Shown here: positions 11,971 through 22,249 of the stretch, in pieces
Numbering within the stretch: the stretch's first letter is position 1
Layout of the letters: every line of letters starts with the position of its first letter
Assembly: GCA_003290165.1 (NCBI GenBank)
Contig: QNQO01001176.1
Span: 124,001-188,000 of the forward strand
DNA length: 64,000 nucleotides
Direction of reading: 5' to 3'
Source: Berberis thunbergii
Lineage: Eukaryota; Streptophyta; Magnoliopsida; Ranunculales; Berberidaceae
Made by a program: the position numbers and the translations under genes
Notes under the pieces: model-generated
What the model was told of the DNA's origin: nothing
Databases searched by the model: none
The model's input: only the letters and a program-made list of their open reading frames with translations

Positions 11971-12957
11971 GGGCGGACCTACTAAGGGGCGAGGGGGGCA
12001 GCTGCCCCCCCCCCCCCTCAACTTTTAAAATATTTTTAGTATATATATTTTAGTCTTAAAAAATCGATTATATAATGTAGAATACAATATGTTAATTGTT
12101 TATGAAAATATTCAAACATGTCTTTGTTGCTGTAGTGGTTGGAGGTTTATCACTTTTAGTAAAAGACCTGAGTTCGATACTCTTCGAGTGCATTTTTTAT
12201 TTTATTTTCAATGCAATTTTATTAGTAATTGCAAACATTAAAAAAAATTTAGTTTAATAAAAATTTATTAACATTAAAGAAATGAATTGTTTTTCACAAG
12301 TGATATTAAACCCCTAACAAAAAAATATTTAAAATTAATATATAAAATAATAACGATAGAATTCAATGAAAATATATACCATTAGCCAACTCGTATAAAA
12401 TTTGAGCCTCATATAAACTATTTTTTCTTTGAAATTGTATTATGATCATATTAGATTCGCAAATTTCAAAAATTTTTTAGCTTCACCTAGAACTTATCCT
12501 AATTATTTTGTGATTTTCAATTCTAGACAACCAGACTTTATAGCCACTTTTTGGTCAGGTTTTAAGTTTTTTACCTTCTATCCGTACTACAGATAATGTT
12601 TGTGATTGTATTTTAAAGAGAATGGGTAAAGGTGTAAAAATGCTCTAGCCTGGCCAAAAAATGGCTTTAAAGCCTGGCTGCCTAGACAAACTCTTTTGTG
12701 ATATTAGTTATATATTCTAGTTATATGTTTGTTTGCTCTTTGCTAAAGTTATCAATAGTGACCTTATTTTGGCTTAAAATGGACTACACTTGGATCCAAT
12801 TTGATATATGCATTGTATTTTTTATAGTTGAATTTTTTTTATTAGTTACTAGCTCCGGTAATTAAAATTTTGGTTTTACCATTGATAACTACTATTATCA
12901 ACTAATAAATATTTTCCATTTCGCCCCCCCTCGACTAAAATCCTGGGTCCGCCCCTG
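11971..12957. mobile_element. Unclassified TIR element ending in GGGCGGACC / GGTCCGCCC
   Basis: The left end GGGCGGACCTACTAAGGGGC and the right end CTGGGTCCGCCCCTGCCC are inverted relative to each other. C-rich runs lie just inside both ends. The roughly 1-kb interior is AT-rich and noncoding. It holds a tRNA-like stretch near 12130-12190, with a box A-like TGTAGTGGTTGG and a box B-like GAGTTCGATAC followed by A/T-rich sequence, possibly a nested SINE. Flanks share an approximate AACGCAMCC, but it is not adjacent to both ends, so the target duplication is uncertain. Confidence 0.5.
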
Positions 12958-13902
12958 CCCAACGCAACCTGAATCTATATCATACTCCTTAGTGTTTGAC
13001 TATCCCTAGTTGGAAGAAAGCTCCACATTGCTATTTAAAACAAAATAAGATAAAGAAACCTCCTATATTTTTATTCTTTCCAATCAGCCGCAGGCCAAAC
13101 CTAACAACACGGACATACACATATATGCATAATGCATGCAGATGAAGTAACATAATTCAAAATCAGCTGCAGATAAGCATCCTTTACCTTCCGACTAGTC
13201 CAGACAGAGGACCACTGGTTATCCTGCAAATCGAAGTAATGCCAAATCAGTAGTAGAAGAAGACAAATTCAAACTGGAGGAACATTCAGTGGTATCATGC
13301 TCCTTTAGAATATAACTTACCCACTCGAAATTCCACCACCAGCAGAGAAACCTCTACTAACACGCTCGATAATATTCATTATCAAATCAACCTTTCCTGT
13401 ATCTGCATTCAGTAACAATCTGAGTTCAAAGTCTGATATACTCGATGCATAAACCTGGCAAAAGCATCCCAACCGATATATACATGTCCCACTAATATAC
13501 ATATGTACAAGATCAATATGGAAGGCAATGTAAATAACCTGAAATCCAGCAACTGACAAGTGGACCAAAGTTTGCCTGTTTCTTACTTTAATGAAAAGTG
13601 CCTATCAAGCTTTAGTAGTTAATTGTTAAAGTTGGAAGGGACTTGGAAAAGTAATTTCATTATGACTGACAAACATAACTTTAATAATGTTTGTCATTCA
13701 TCAAACCAAGAAAAAAAAAAGATAGAAGAAAAGAAAAAAGGTAATGCAGGAGGATCAGACAGTCAAAAACCCAAAACAAAAACCAAAAAGATCAAATTGG
13801 ACTCGTGGATTTACCTAGGTCGGTTTCTAACCTAGTAGAAAGAAAGAGAAAGTAGGGGTTTTTTCTTCGAAATCCATTGGAAGGTACGGTGGACGAGGAA
13901 TC

Positions 13903-14051
13903 TAAAGCCTTGTCTGTTCCTTCTGCACTATGAGGCTTGTCTCCTGAAGCCTTGTCTGTTCCTTCTAAGCGTTTGTCTCCTAAAGCCTTGTCTGTTCCGT
14001 CTAAGCGTTTGTCTCCTAAAGCCTTGTCTGTTCCTTCTGCACTATGAGGTT
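13903..14051. repeat. Minisatellite, about 4 units of around 37 bp
   Basis: The core AAAGCCTTGTCTGTTCC recurs four times, separated by TTCTAAGCGTTTGTCTCCT or TTCTGCACTATGAGG. The array begins and ends with the CACTATGAGG version. It lies in an intron of the OEP80-like pseudogene between exons 14922-15015 and 13321-13402. Confidence 0.85.
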
Positions 14052-16017
14052 TCTTCTTCTAAATTTTAAGTAACAAAAGGAGTTGAATTATTTAGTTACA
14101 GGTTATGGTGATTGTGCATGTTGATTATAATCAGGTAATGAATTGAGCCTACTTCAAAAATGGAGTTGGACAGGGTAACAGTTGAGCATACCTCAAAGAT
14201 CAAAGAAAATACAAACAAAAGGGCACATTGATTTCTTTGATGTATCAAATGGAGCCCAAGAGCTGTAAAATGTTGCTTTGTTTCTGACACACTACGCATT
14301 GCACACTTCTTTTTTGAACTTTTTTTCATTAGAGTTTGTATTAGACAATGATCTCTTGAGTGGCATTATCTGATACCATTTTCTACCAACAACCGACGCA
14401 TAGAAAGCTATGACTGTGTTAAGCTTCACAAATAAAAACCACAACATTTTCACTCTTAACAACATGTAACACACGTGAACCCTGTGACATACCCTTCTAT
14501 TGTTTGTTTAAAGTTCCAGAGTGACGTAGAGGGACCACATAGAGTTGCAAATGAGAGACTTCATCATATATAGCAATTCAAGAAGAAAGAAATTTGAGAT
14601 ATTCTCATTCATAGACCTGTTATATTACTGATATGACAATCTAGTATGCAATTTTCCTTTTTTTCTTTGGCCAGAGTGAAGAAAATAAATATATAAAGGA
14701 TATCTTAGAGAGATACTAGACGTACTTTGTTAAAGATAGCGATTGGACAGAAAAACAGAAAATTAAATTATAACAGGTAGCAAGCAAATCAAATCAAGAT
14801 TGGGATATAGGTTAGGTTATGATCTCAAGTTCATCTTAAGTTAGATTTCTTTATTTTCTTTCATGGGTAAGATTTTGTCTTGTGCCTACGCAAGACCTCA
14901 GAATAAATAAATCGTATTTACCTCCTGCTGGCTGGGGAATAATGCTAACGTCCTCCATGATTCCCATTGTCAACACAGTCTCAACATCTCTTTTACCTTG
15001 TAGCAAACTGTAAACCTACAAAAGTTCATGAGGAAGACCCATCTAAATCACATAATCCTACCAAATGATACACTTTATAGTCAACATTCCCATATTATAC
15101 ACTGAAGTAAAAACGGAGATACGAAATTGAATTGACCAAAAAATATCACACTACGTTGTTCTCAAGAAATAATTATACTAAAATAGGAACAAACATCCAA
15201 GACATAGGAACAAATATCCAAGATATACACTCAAATAGGGTAATACTTGATCAAAAAAGGGATGCATGTTCTGTTTATGTTTTCAAGTAGTTTATATCTC
15301 TCAATATAGTAAGGCATTTTCCATCAAAATTAATTGTTAACAATTCAATTTATGCAGTTGATGAGCCAAGTTGCATCTATAAAAGATAAATTCAATGCAA
15401 TAAAATATCGTCAGATAAGGCAATATTTCGTCAAAGAGGGTCTGATCAGTCAAAAGGTTGAGCAATCTTTGTAAAAGATGATGCACCAACACTACATCGT
15501 ACATGGAAATTACTTGCATTTCTCGAGAATTAAAGCATTTTTTGGATTGTGGAAGTTTATTGCATTAACAGATAAATGGGTAATCCTTTCTCCTTGGTTT
15601 GTTTAGGTTTCTTTTACAATACATCCTTGTTTAATTCATCCAAACGCATAATCCCATGTGAATAACAACTCCAAAGGAATTGATATTGCATCACTTGTTA
15701 TTGGCTGGAACATTTTTGGAAAAGTAAACTTATATAAAGAATCTCAATAATAAAAAATTGGTAGTAAAAAAAATAAAACAAAAATATCTAAAAGAGTATT
15801 AAAAACAAAGTACGTATAGAAAAAATACAGAACATTGTATAAAAAAGTCGGCATCTTAATGAAAATCCATCAATTGCCTTCGCCAATGATAGAGCAGATT
15901 CTTGAAGCCATGATCAAGGAATTTATGTTAATGGCAATGCATGCTTCTCTCTAGTCTATGCTCGAGAAATGAAAGTTCCAAATACCATATTCACCATCAC
16001 GAGCGCACATAAAACCA

Positions 16018-16436
16018 TGGTTCAAAATATCTTTATTAGACGGAGATATCGGACCTAGAAAAAGGAATAAGCATCCTGGATATGTGTAATGATAAATTCG
16101 TGTGGATAAACTGAAGAAACTAAGGAAACATTTTTTTGTCCAAAATCACGGATAAGTTTAAATGTACCAGAAATTTTCAGGCTGATATCAGAGAAATTGG
16201 ATACTTTTGTCTTTTATCTTCAAGTCCAAAATATTTGTGCAAAGATGGAAAAATTGAAGATATCGGATATGTCGAGCCACCTCTTCATGAAATAAATTGA
16301 CTTTAAATCATTTTCGTTTAATTTTTATGAGAAATTTTTTATTCCCGTATTTAATCAATGAGATATTTCCATGTTTTTCGGTTTTTCCCAAAATACGGAT
16401 AAATATCCCGATGTATCAAGGATATATTGAACCCTT
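16018..16436. mobile_element. TIR element with GGTTCAAAATATC / GATATATTGAACC ends
   Basis: The left end GGTTCAAAATATCTTTATTA is complementary in layout to the right end CAAGGATATATTGAACCC, and the ATATCGG theme is repeated inside. CATAAAA occurs on both flanks (about 16010 and 16437), which may be part of a target duplication. The interior is noncoding. Assignment to a superfamily is not supported by the sequence. Confidence 0.45.
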
Positions 16437-17536
16437 CATAAAATAAAGAGTCAAACACAATGTTTTGAGAATTGTTTTAAGATTGTTAATGAATTTTACC
16501 TCTCATTGCTCTCAATAAATGTTTTGAGGAAGAATATACATTTTCATAATGGAACCCAAATGTCTCTTAGAAATATGAACATTGGAGTATCAGATCAAAG
16601 CACAATTTTTCTTAGTTGGATCAAAAGTTACCCTTGTCTAATAAATTTGAGCTTTGAATACTAAACAAAGAAATAAATAATGAAATGCTCATATGTCCTA
16701 AGAAGATAACACATATTAAGATCTAACTAGCAAGACATGAAACGCAGCAAGAAAGAACATATACTGCACCTGCCCCTTCTTGGTTGTAAGTTGCCTAAGT
16801 ATAGTTTCTGGCCTTGTCTTCCCAGTAGTTGGTTCACCACTGAAAATACCAGTAATAATTATTATATTCTCAGCTGCTGCACAAATGTAAACATGTAATC
16901 ACTCTAAAGCATAATTCTTGCGCCTTCCTATCAAGAAAACGAATGCTGATGTTATTGACCTCTGCTTCGTTTACTTGTAGCCTAATGATTCCACCTGAAA
17001 GAATTTCCAAATCTGAAACCTGTAAAGATAATGTTTGCAAAGAAATGCTTGTTAACAAAATAGTTTTGTCATCTGTAGCATAGTAACGGCAACTAAAAAA
17101 TCAAAAAAAAAAAAAAAAAACCTGCAGATGCACGAATTCAGTAAATATAGAAGGAAAGACCTACCGTACCAAATAGAACACGCTCTCTATACCACCCATC
17201 AATTGAATTTATCACGTCATTCAAATGCTGAATATTGACAATTTTTCCTGCACAACTTGACACCAAGTATATAACTCAACTGAGCCCTCTATCAGCATTA
17301 CTATGCCTGAAAATTTCTGGTCAAAATTTCAATTAGAGAAGATAGGAAAGAAGACCTACCATATCCATCACGGAATGCGTCCTCCATAAACTTTGATGGT
17401 AGAACATTTGCTCCTTCGCATACCAACCCTTGGAATTCTTGATTTGGTTCTACCTTGTAGGACAGAAAAAATATGCCATTATTTCACAATAATGCATGTA
17501 ATCAACATTTTTTTATCAGGTAAAACGTTATAGTGG

Positions 17537-17670
17537 CATAATATTCCACGACACCACATTTCTCTGCAGCATTTTATCAAACATTAACCTTGCATCCTCA
17601 GTCTCCCCACAATGTGTACAAATTGACCACATTATTCTGCAAATACGAATCCAAGCTTCTACGCATGGGA
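17537..17670 (-). pseudogene. Truncated duplicate of an internal piece of the neighbouring PPR gene
   Basis: This 130-bp segment closely matches 19250-19385 inside the intact PPR gene, in the same orientation. Shared runs include ATAATATTCCACGACACCAC, CATTTTATCAAACATTAACC and CACATTATTCTGCAAATAC. It carries small deletions, so the frame is lost. It lies between the PPR stop codon and the first surviving exon of the OEP80-like pseudogene, exactly where that gene's missing 5' exon should be. Confidence 0.85.
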
Positions 17671-17947
17671 TTCCATGCAACCAAACACACCCTAAAAAGA
17701 ACACTAACTCCCCCAGAAAGTATACATCTGGTGTTACTTGCGAGAAATATACATTCTCAATGGTGTCTATTTTTCCTTGGCTTTGTTACAATCTTCATTT
17801 CAGATTGACGGCATCAAGGTAGCAATGAAAGTAAAGGATGCTATTTCGATGTTGATGTGGGTATACAATACAATGGGAGAAAAGTTTTGAAAAAATAACA
17901 ATAATAATTTGATAAAATTTCTTCCAACTCCATCTTGCTTGGATTGG

Positions 17948-19849
17948 TTACCAATAATCCTTACAAGAACACGAGCCATCTTTAAAACAATGAAATCGGT
18001 TTCGGTCACGCACAACTATCTCCCGACTAGAAATTTCAGATATAAGCTTAAGAGCTGCATGGCAGTCCTCACAAACACGGAGATTCTTCATGATTCTAAT
18101 AGGTGTTCCTGGTGGTGTGTTCATGAGCCCGAAAACAACACCTAGCTTCTCACTGTGACGATACAAAACACGTTCCTTCTTATCATTGTCCACGTCAAGC
18201 AGAACTATTGAAGTATCAGCAACATAACCTCGACTTTTCATTTGTGTTAATAGTTCGTCCCACTTTTCATGTATCTCTTCGACTTTAGGATGATCAACAT
18301 CTCCAGCAACAAACTCATGAACCGTACCATTCACCGCAATTGTACTCCACCCTGGTATCTTCTTTATACCTTGGTCACGCATCAACTTCCTGGCTCTCGC
18401 TACATCCTCCCACCTGCCTGCCTCTGCATAAATGTTTGATAGCACCACAAAATATCCATTGTTATATGGATCTAATACCATAAGGTGTTTGATTGCTTCT
18501 TCGGCCAAATCAACATTCTTGTGAAGTTTACACGCACCAAGGAGGGCTCCCCAAACAACCCCATTGGCCTTGATAGGCATGTTCATTATGAACTCGTAAG
18601 CTTCTTGTAGGCGCCCTGATCGGCCAAGAAGATCAACCATGCAACCATAATGTTCAATCTGAGGAACAATCCCATAGTCCTTAGTCATGCTGGCAAAGAA
18701 CTTCCTCCCCTCGTCTACCAAACCCATATGACTACACGCATGCAATAACCCAACAAAGGTAATCACATTCGGTCTTATACCGATTCTAGACATCTTAGCA
18801 AACATCTCGAGAGCTTCCTCTGCTCGTCCATGCATTGCTAGCCCTCCTATCATAGCCGACCACGACACAACCGTTCGTTCCTTCATCTCATTAAAAACCT
18901 CAAGCGCAACCTCCAAACACCCACACTTAATATACATATCAATCAAAGTATTACAAACCCGAACGTTAGACTGATACCCGCATCTATTCGAGTACTCATG
19001 AACCCTCCTACCAAGATCCAACGCACCCAAATCCGCACAAGCCGCTAAAACAGCCACAACAGTCACCTCATTCGGCTTCTCCCCAGCCTCCTCCATCTCT
19101 GTAAACAACCTAACCGCCTCCTTTGCCTGCCCACACTGCACATACCCAGCAATCATCGAAGTCCACGACCTCACACTCCTCTTCGGCATTTTATCAAACA
19201 AATCACGCGCCTCCTCAATCCTCCCCTCCCGCTTCGTCAAATGCGTAATTATAATATTCCACGACACCACATCCCTCTGCGGCATTTTATCAAACATTAA
19301 CCTAGCATCCTCAGTCTCCCCACAACAAGTGTACAAATTCACCACATTATTCTGCAAATACAAATCCGACCCAAACCCAAGCTTCTCAACATACCCATGA
19401 ACAATCCTCCCATTCTTGACATCCCTCAACAACGAACACGCCTTGAACAAAAAAGCACATGAAAACGTGTCAGGCAATATATCCGCCCAGCGCAATTTGT
19501 AAAACAACCTTATCGTATCGATTGGAGAATCCCCTTCGGAGAAGTTTTTTAAACAAGAGTTCCAAGAAAAGAGCTCGGAGACATCATCTATGCATTGGAA
19601 GATTGAGCGTGCATAGGCAAAGTCCGGCGTGAATGCGCATACTGAGCCTACGCGAACGAGTGCGAGAACCGAAAGTGGTGTGTTGGTTTTGATGAGATAG
19701 GTGTGTACTTGTTTGAGCTCGAATGGGTTTGCGAAGGTATGTATGAGATTGGGAGATTGTGATTGTGATTGTGATTGAGATGAGGTTTGATGGTTGGGTT
19801 TTGGTGAGGGTTTAGGGAGATGGAGGGAAGAAGATAGAATTAACGTCAT
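17948..19849 (-). CDS. Pentatricopeptide repeat protein, PLS class with E and DYW domains
   Basis: This is an intact intronless reading frame of 633 codons starting at ATG (19847-19849). Residues 1-40 are Ser/Gln/Pro-rich (an SQSQSQSQS run) and could form an organelle transit peptide. Residues of about 45-430 contain tandem PPR motifs (for example MPQRDVVSWN, RSVRSWTSMIAGYV, RTVVSWSAMIGGLAMHG). An E/E+ region follows (GIKKIPGWSTI). The DYW deaminase-like domain has HSEKL at 565, the zinc ligands CEDCH at 593-597 and the terminal HCFKDGSCSCKDYW. DYW proteins bind organelle RNA and perform or guide C-to-U editing. The HxE and CxxCH signatures are intact, so activity is plausible. The RNA target cannot be inferred. 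Upstream lies a pair of hairpin MULEs; downstream lies the OEP80-like pseudogene. Confidence 0.95.
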   Translation of the reverse strand: MTLILSSSLHLPKPSPKPNHQTSSQSQSQSQSPNLIHTFANPFELKQVHTYLIKTNTPLSVLALVRVGSVCAFTPDFAYARSIFQCIDDVSELFSWNSCLKNFSEGDSPIDTIRLFYKLRWADILPDTFSCAFLFKACSLLRDVKNGRIVHGYVEKLGFGSDLYLQNNVVNLYTCCGETEDARLMFDKMPQRDVVSWNIIITHLTKREGRIEEARDLFDKMPKRSVRSWTSMIAGYVQCGQAKEAVRLFTEMEEAGEKPNEVTVVAVLAACADLGALDLGRRVHEYSNRCGYQSNVRVCNTLIDMYIKCGCLEVALEVFNEMKERTVVSWSAMIGGLAMHGRAEEALEMFAKMSRIGIRPNVITFVGLLHACSHMGLVDEGRKFFASMTKDYGIVPQIEHYGCMVDLLGRSGRLQEAYEFIMNMPIKANGVVWGALLGACKLHKNVDLAEEAIKHLMVLDPYNNGYFVVLSNIYAEAGRWEDVARARKLMRDQGIKKIPGWSTIAVNGTVHEFVAGDVDHPKVEEIHEKWDELLTQMKSRGYVADTSIVLLDVDNDKKERVLYRHSEKLGVVFGLMNTPPGTPIRIMKNLRVCEDCHAALKLISEISSREIVVRDRNRFHCFKDGSCSCKDYW

Positions 19850-20208
19850 CAGTCAGTTACTTCTTCCAACGGGTCATTTTCTATGAGTTTTTGCAGAGCT
19901 TATGAGTAATCGACTTTCACTGCAGAAAACATGCTTGCTTTAGAGGGAAGTGAAATTCTAAATGTCGAGGGAATGTTTTCTATTTTATTGGTGGCTAACT
20001 AAAATCACTTAAATTTTGATGCTTTTGATGATAGATAATGTTCATGTTGAATTTTAACATATCGATGATCTTATATTTGTAAGATGCAAGAGAAATTTCA
20101 CTCTCTTTGGGAGTTTGTTGCTCTGAGACAATATGCATCTATTTCAATGTAATAACTTTTGTATGGTTAGTAAGGCTTATGCAAGATTGATTCAATCTTT
20201 TACTATGT

Positions 20209-20411
20209 ATAATAGTAGAGTAATTCTAGCTGGCCTGGGTCCAACCAGCGAGGTTGCTGCTTGGGTGGGGTAAAAAGACAATTTTGCCCCCCTCTTTAAA
20301 CACCTTCTCTAAAAAGATAATTAAAAAGGGGGGGCAAAATTGTCTTTTTACCCCACCCAGGCAGCAACCTCGCTGGTTGACCCAGGCCAGCTAGAATTTC
20401 GGATAATAGTA
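20209..20411. mobile_element. Hairpin MULE (MITE), 9-bp TSD ATAATAGTA
   Basis: The element spans 20218-20402 and is an almost complete palindrome. The left arm carries CTAGCTGGCCTGGGTCCAAC; the right arm carries TTGACCCAGGCCAGCTAG. The direct repeat ATAATAGTA is found at 20209-20217 and 20403-20411. Its outermost bases (GAGTAATTCTAG / CTAGAATTTCGG) resemble the GAAAATTCTAAATG ends of the other hairpin elements, but the interior differs. It is a sister subfamily. Confidence 0.85.
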
Positions 20412-20415
20412 ATAT

Positions 20416-20594
20416 CAGGAATTCTAAATGTCAAGGAAACGAGCGAGGAGAGCGACGTGGCGGGGTGGGTAACCTGCCCGGTCACCATCAGGGACCATCC
20501 ACGTGTTTCGAGATGCAAATTATTTCACATCTCGAGGCAGATTGACGGTCCCTGATGGCGACCGGGCACACCACCGGGCATTTTAGAATTTTCC
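20416..20594. mobile_element. Hairpin MULE-like MITE placed directly beside the previous one
   Basis: The left terminus GGAATTCTAAATGTCAAGG and the right terminus TTTTAGAATTTTCC match the family. Inner arms pair CCCGGTCACCATCAGGGACC with GGTCCCTGATGGCGACCGGG. I could not identify a matching 9-bp target duplication; the right terminus has lost the CGAC core. It begins only a few bases from the target duplication of its neighbour. Confidence 0.7.
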
Positions 20595-20759
20595 AACCTG
20601 CAATCTTTAAAGAATATTGTTATTGATCTTCCCCTTGTTCTGTGTTGCAGCTTTACATTGTCTCACGGTTATACTAGTATATAGATTGTAATTAGGTAAC
20701 CTGGGTTGGCTTGGGCAAACATTATGAAGCCCAACAAGAATGAATTAGGTTTCTGTCTT

Positions 20760-21334
20760 GTTGAAAGTAGGGGTGGGCAAAAACCGATTTAAATTCGGTT
20801 AACCGACCGAATCGATTTTCAAATTTGGTTCGGTAACCGAACCGAAATATGAGTAGAAATAAAATAATTTAAACCGATCCGAGCCGATTATAAATGGTTC
20901 GAAATTGGTTTACGATTTTGAATCGACCGATTTATAACCGAACCGACCGATTAATTAGTTATATATATATATATATAACTAAATAACAGGTAGGTGTCAA
21001 TACCTGATTAGTGCAACAAATGCACTGCAGTACACTCTGTTGCATTGAATCATCCCATTTTTTCAACGTTTTCAATTTTGGGCTAAAATTGGGTCTATAA
21101 AAAAATTGGGCTTGTAAAAAAATTGGACATATTTTAATGAAAGTCTTTCAAATGCTTGAGCCTGAAATTTCGGCCCAACCGAACCGATCTGAAATTCGGT
21201 TCAACCGAATTTATCGGTTTACAAATACAAATTCGGTTCGGTTTAGGTTTTTGGCAAATCGAATAAAATAGGTTCGAAATCGGTTTGGGGCTCAAAATCG
21301 AACCGAACCGACATTGCCCACCCCTAGTTGAAAG
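20760..21334. mobile_element. Complete non-autonomous hAT element, 8-bp TSD GTTGAAAG
   Basis: The element is 20768-21326 (559 bp) with termini TAGGGGTGGGCAA and TTGCCCACCCCTA. It is flanked by the 8-bp direct repeat GTTGAAAG (20760-20767 and 21327-21334). An 8-bp duplication and TAGGG-type ends define hAT transposition. The body is built from AACCGAACCGA / TCGGTTCGGTT units on both sides of an AT-rich centre with a (TA)n run. There is no transposase. Confidence 0.93.
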
Positions 21335-21849
21335 TGTGCAAAATACTCTTGCAACAATGGCAATGATGACGTTGAAGCACTTGCCTTCCCAGTTGCATTT
21401 GAAACCTGGTTTCTATAGATTTTTCTTCAAACCATCCGGTACGAATGCATATTTCATTTTTTTAAGGTTTTTTTGAATAAGAACATTTGCACCAAGAAAA
21501 AGTCATGGATGGGCCTACGCCTCATATTCATTAAGAAAGAGATTGTTACAAAAACATCTCCTTCTATCGCGCCTCACATACTTAAGTCACACAGGGAGTT
21601 AACCACGATCTTTATCAAAGGTAAAGTGAGCATTCATAATAGGTATGCAATTTTAACTGAGTTTTGTCCAACTTTACTTCATTCTTCCAACAGAGTTACT
21701 AACTTAAGTATCGGAGTGTCTTCATCCACCAAAAAGGTGGTCCTTGGCAGGTTAAACTCACAGGAGAACAAATTTTGGATGTATAATAAAGAATTGACTT
21801 ATTCAGCAGAGTATGCAGAATAATCATTTTGCAAATCACAATCAGCTAT

Positions 21850-22240
21850 GAAATGACAAGGACTCGAATATGCAGTACAAACCTTAGATGAAACATTCGT
21901 GGGAGGTGTAAGATGAGTCAAATTTAAAATTGCTACTACATTTGAGGCAGAAGATGAGTGAACGGATGTATCTCTAACTTCATATCATCCTTACGCCTAT
22001 CAGAATCCTTTCTCGGATAATCCCATTGTTGAGAATTTTTCAGAAAACGTTTAAAAAAAACTCCCAAATCTCAATAACGAGCATATTTATTAATGACCCA
22101 CCACTAGTGGCATCAATCATACGACGGTTTTAAGGTGTTAAATCGTCTTGGGAGTATTGAATCAAATGCCAATTCTCAATCCGTGATGGGACACTTAACA
22201 ATGAGTTCATTGAACCTTTCCCAACATTCATATAAATGTT
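21850..22240 (-). pseudogene. Gypsy-type retrotransposon gag fragment
   Basis: The minus strand, with frameshifts, reads ECWERFNELIVKCP, then NRRMIDATSGGSLIN and a tryptophan-containing WEFF segment. This is the conserved part of plant Ty3/Gypsy gag (Retrotrans_gag: W-RF--L---CP, then MIDAA-GGSL-N). Stops and frame changes show decay. It is oriented opposite to the Gypsy-like sequence that follows at 23254, so they are two different insertions. Confidence 0.7.
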
Positions 22241-22249
22241 TGCCATTTT

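Larger units (their letters stand above)
2286..17453 (-). pseudogene. OEP80-like: OEP80/TOC75-V-like chloroplast outer-envelope Omp85 gene, 5'-truncated and with a premature stop
   Basis: Omp85 proteins are beta-barrels with N-terminal POTRA domains that assemble other barrels in the plastid outer envelope. Minus-strand exons, in transcript order, are about 17360-17453, 17165-17247, 16922-17019, 16770-16839, 14922-15015, 13321-13402, 13188-13223, 7263-7414, 7033-7173, 5536-5606, 5324-5402, 5118-5219, 4764-4911, 4269-4338 and 2286-2440. They encode the later POTRA region ([36 protein letters not shown]) and the barrel ([34 protein letters not shown]). The first exon here begins where the family has a VFQ/VEPNQEF junction, so the N-terminus and first POTRA are absent. 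The last exon has TGA where the family has Gly (KP*SG instead of KPGSG), which removes the final strand. The junction of exons 7263-7414 and 7033-7173 cannot be joined in frame with canonical splice sites. Exon frames are otherwise well kept, so decay is recent, or a truncated product is still made. Confidence 0.85.

Noticed and set aside
21473..21823. 116-codon plus-strand open frame
   Set aside because: Adjacent minus-strand sequence encodes Gypsy gag; this frame shows no family signature and is probably antisense to retroelement DNA.
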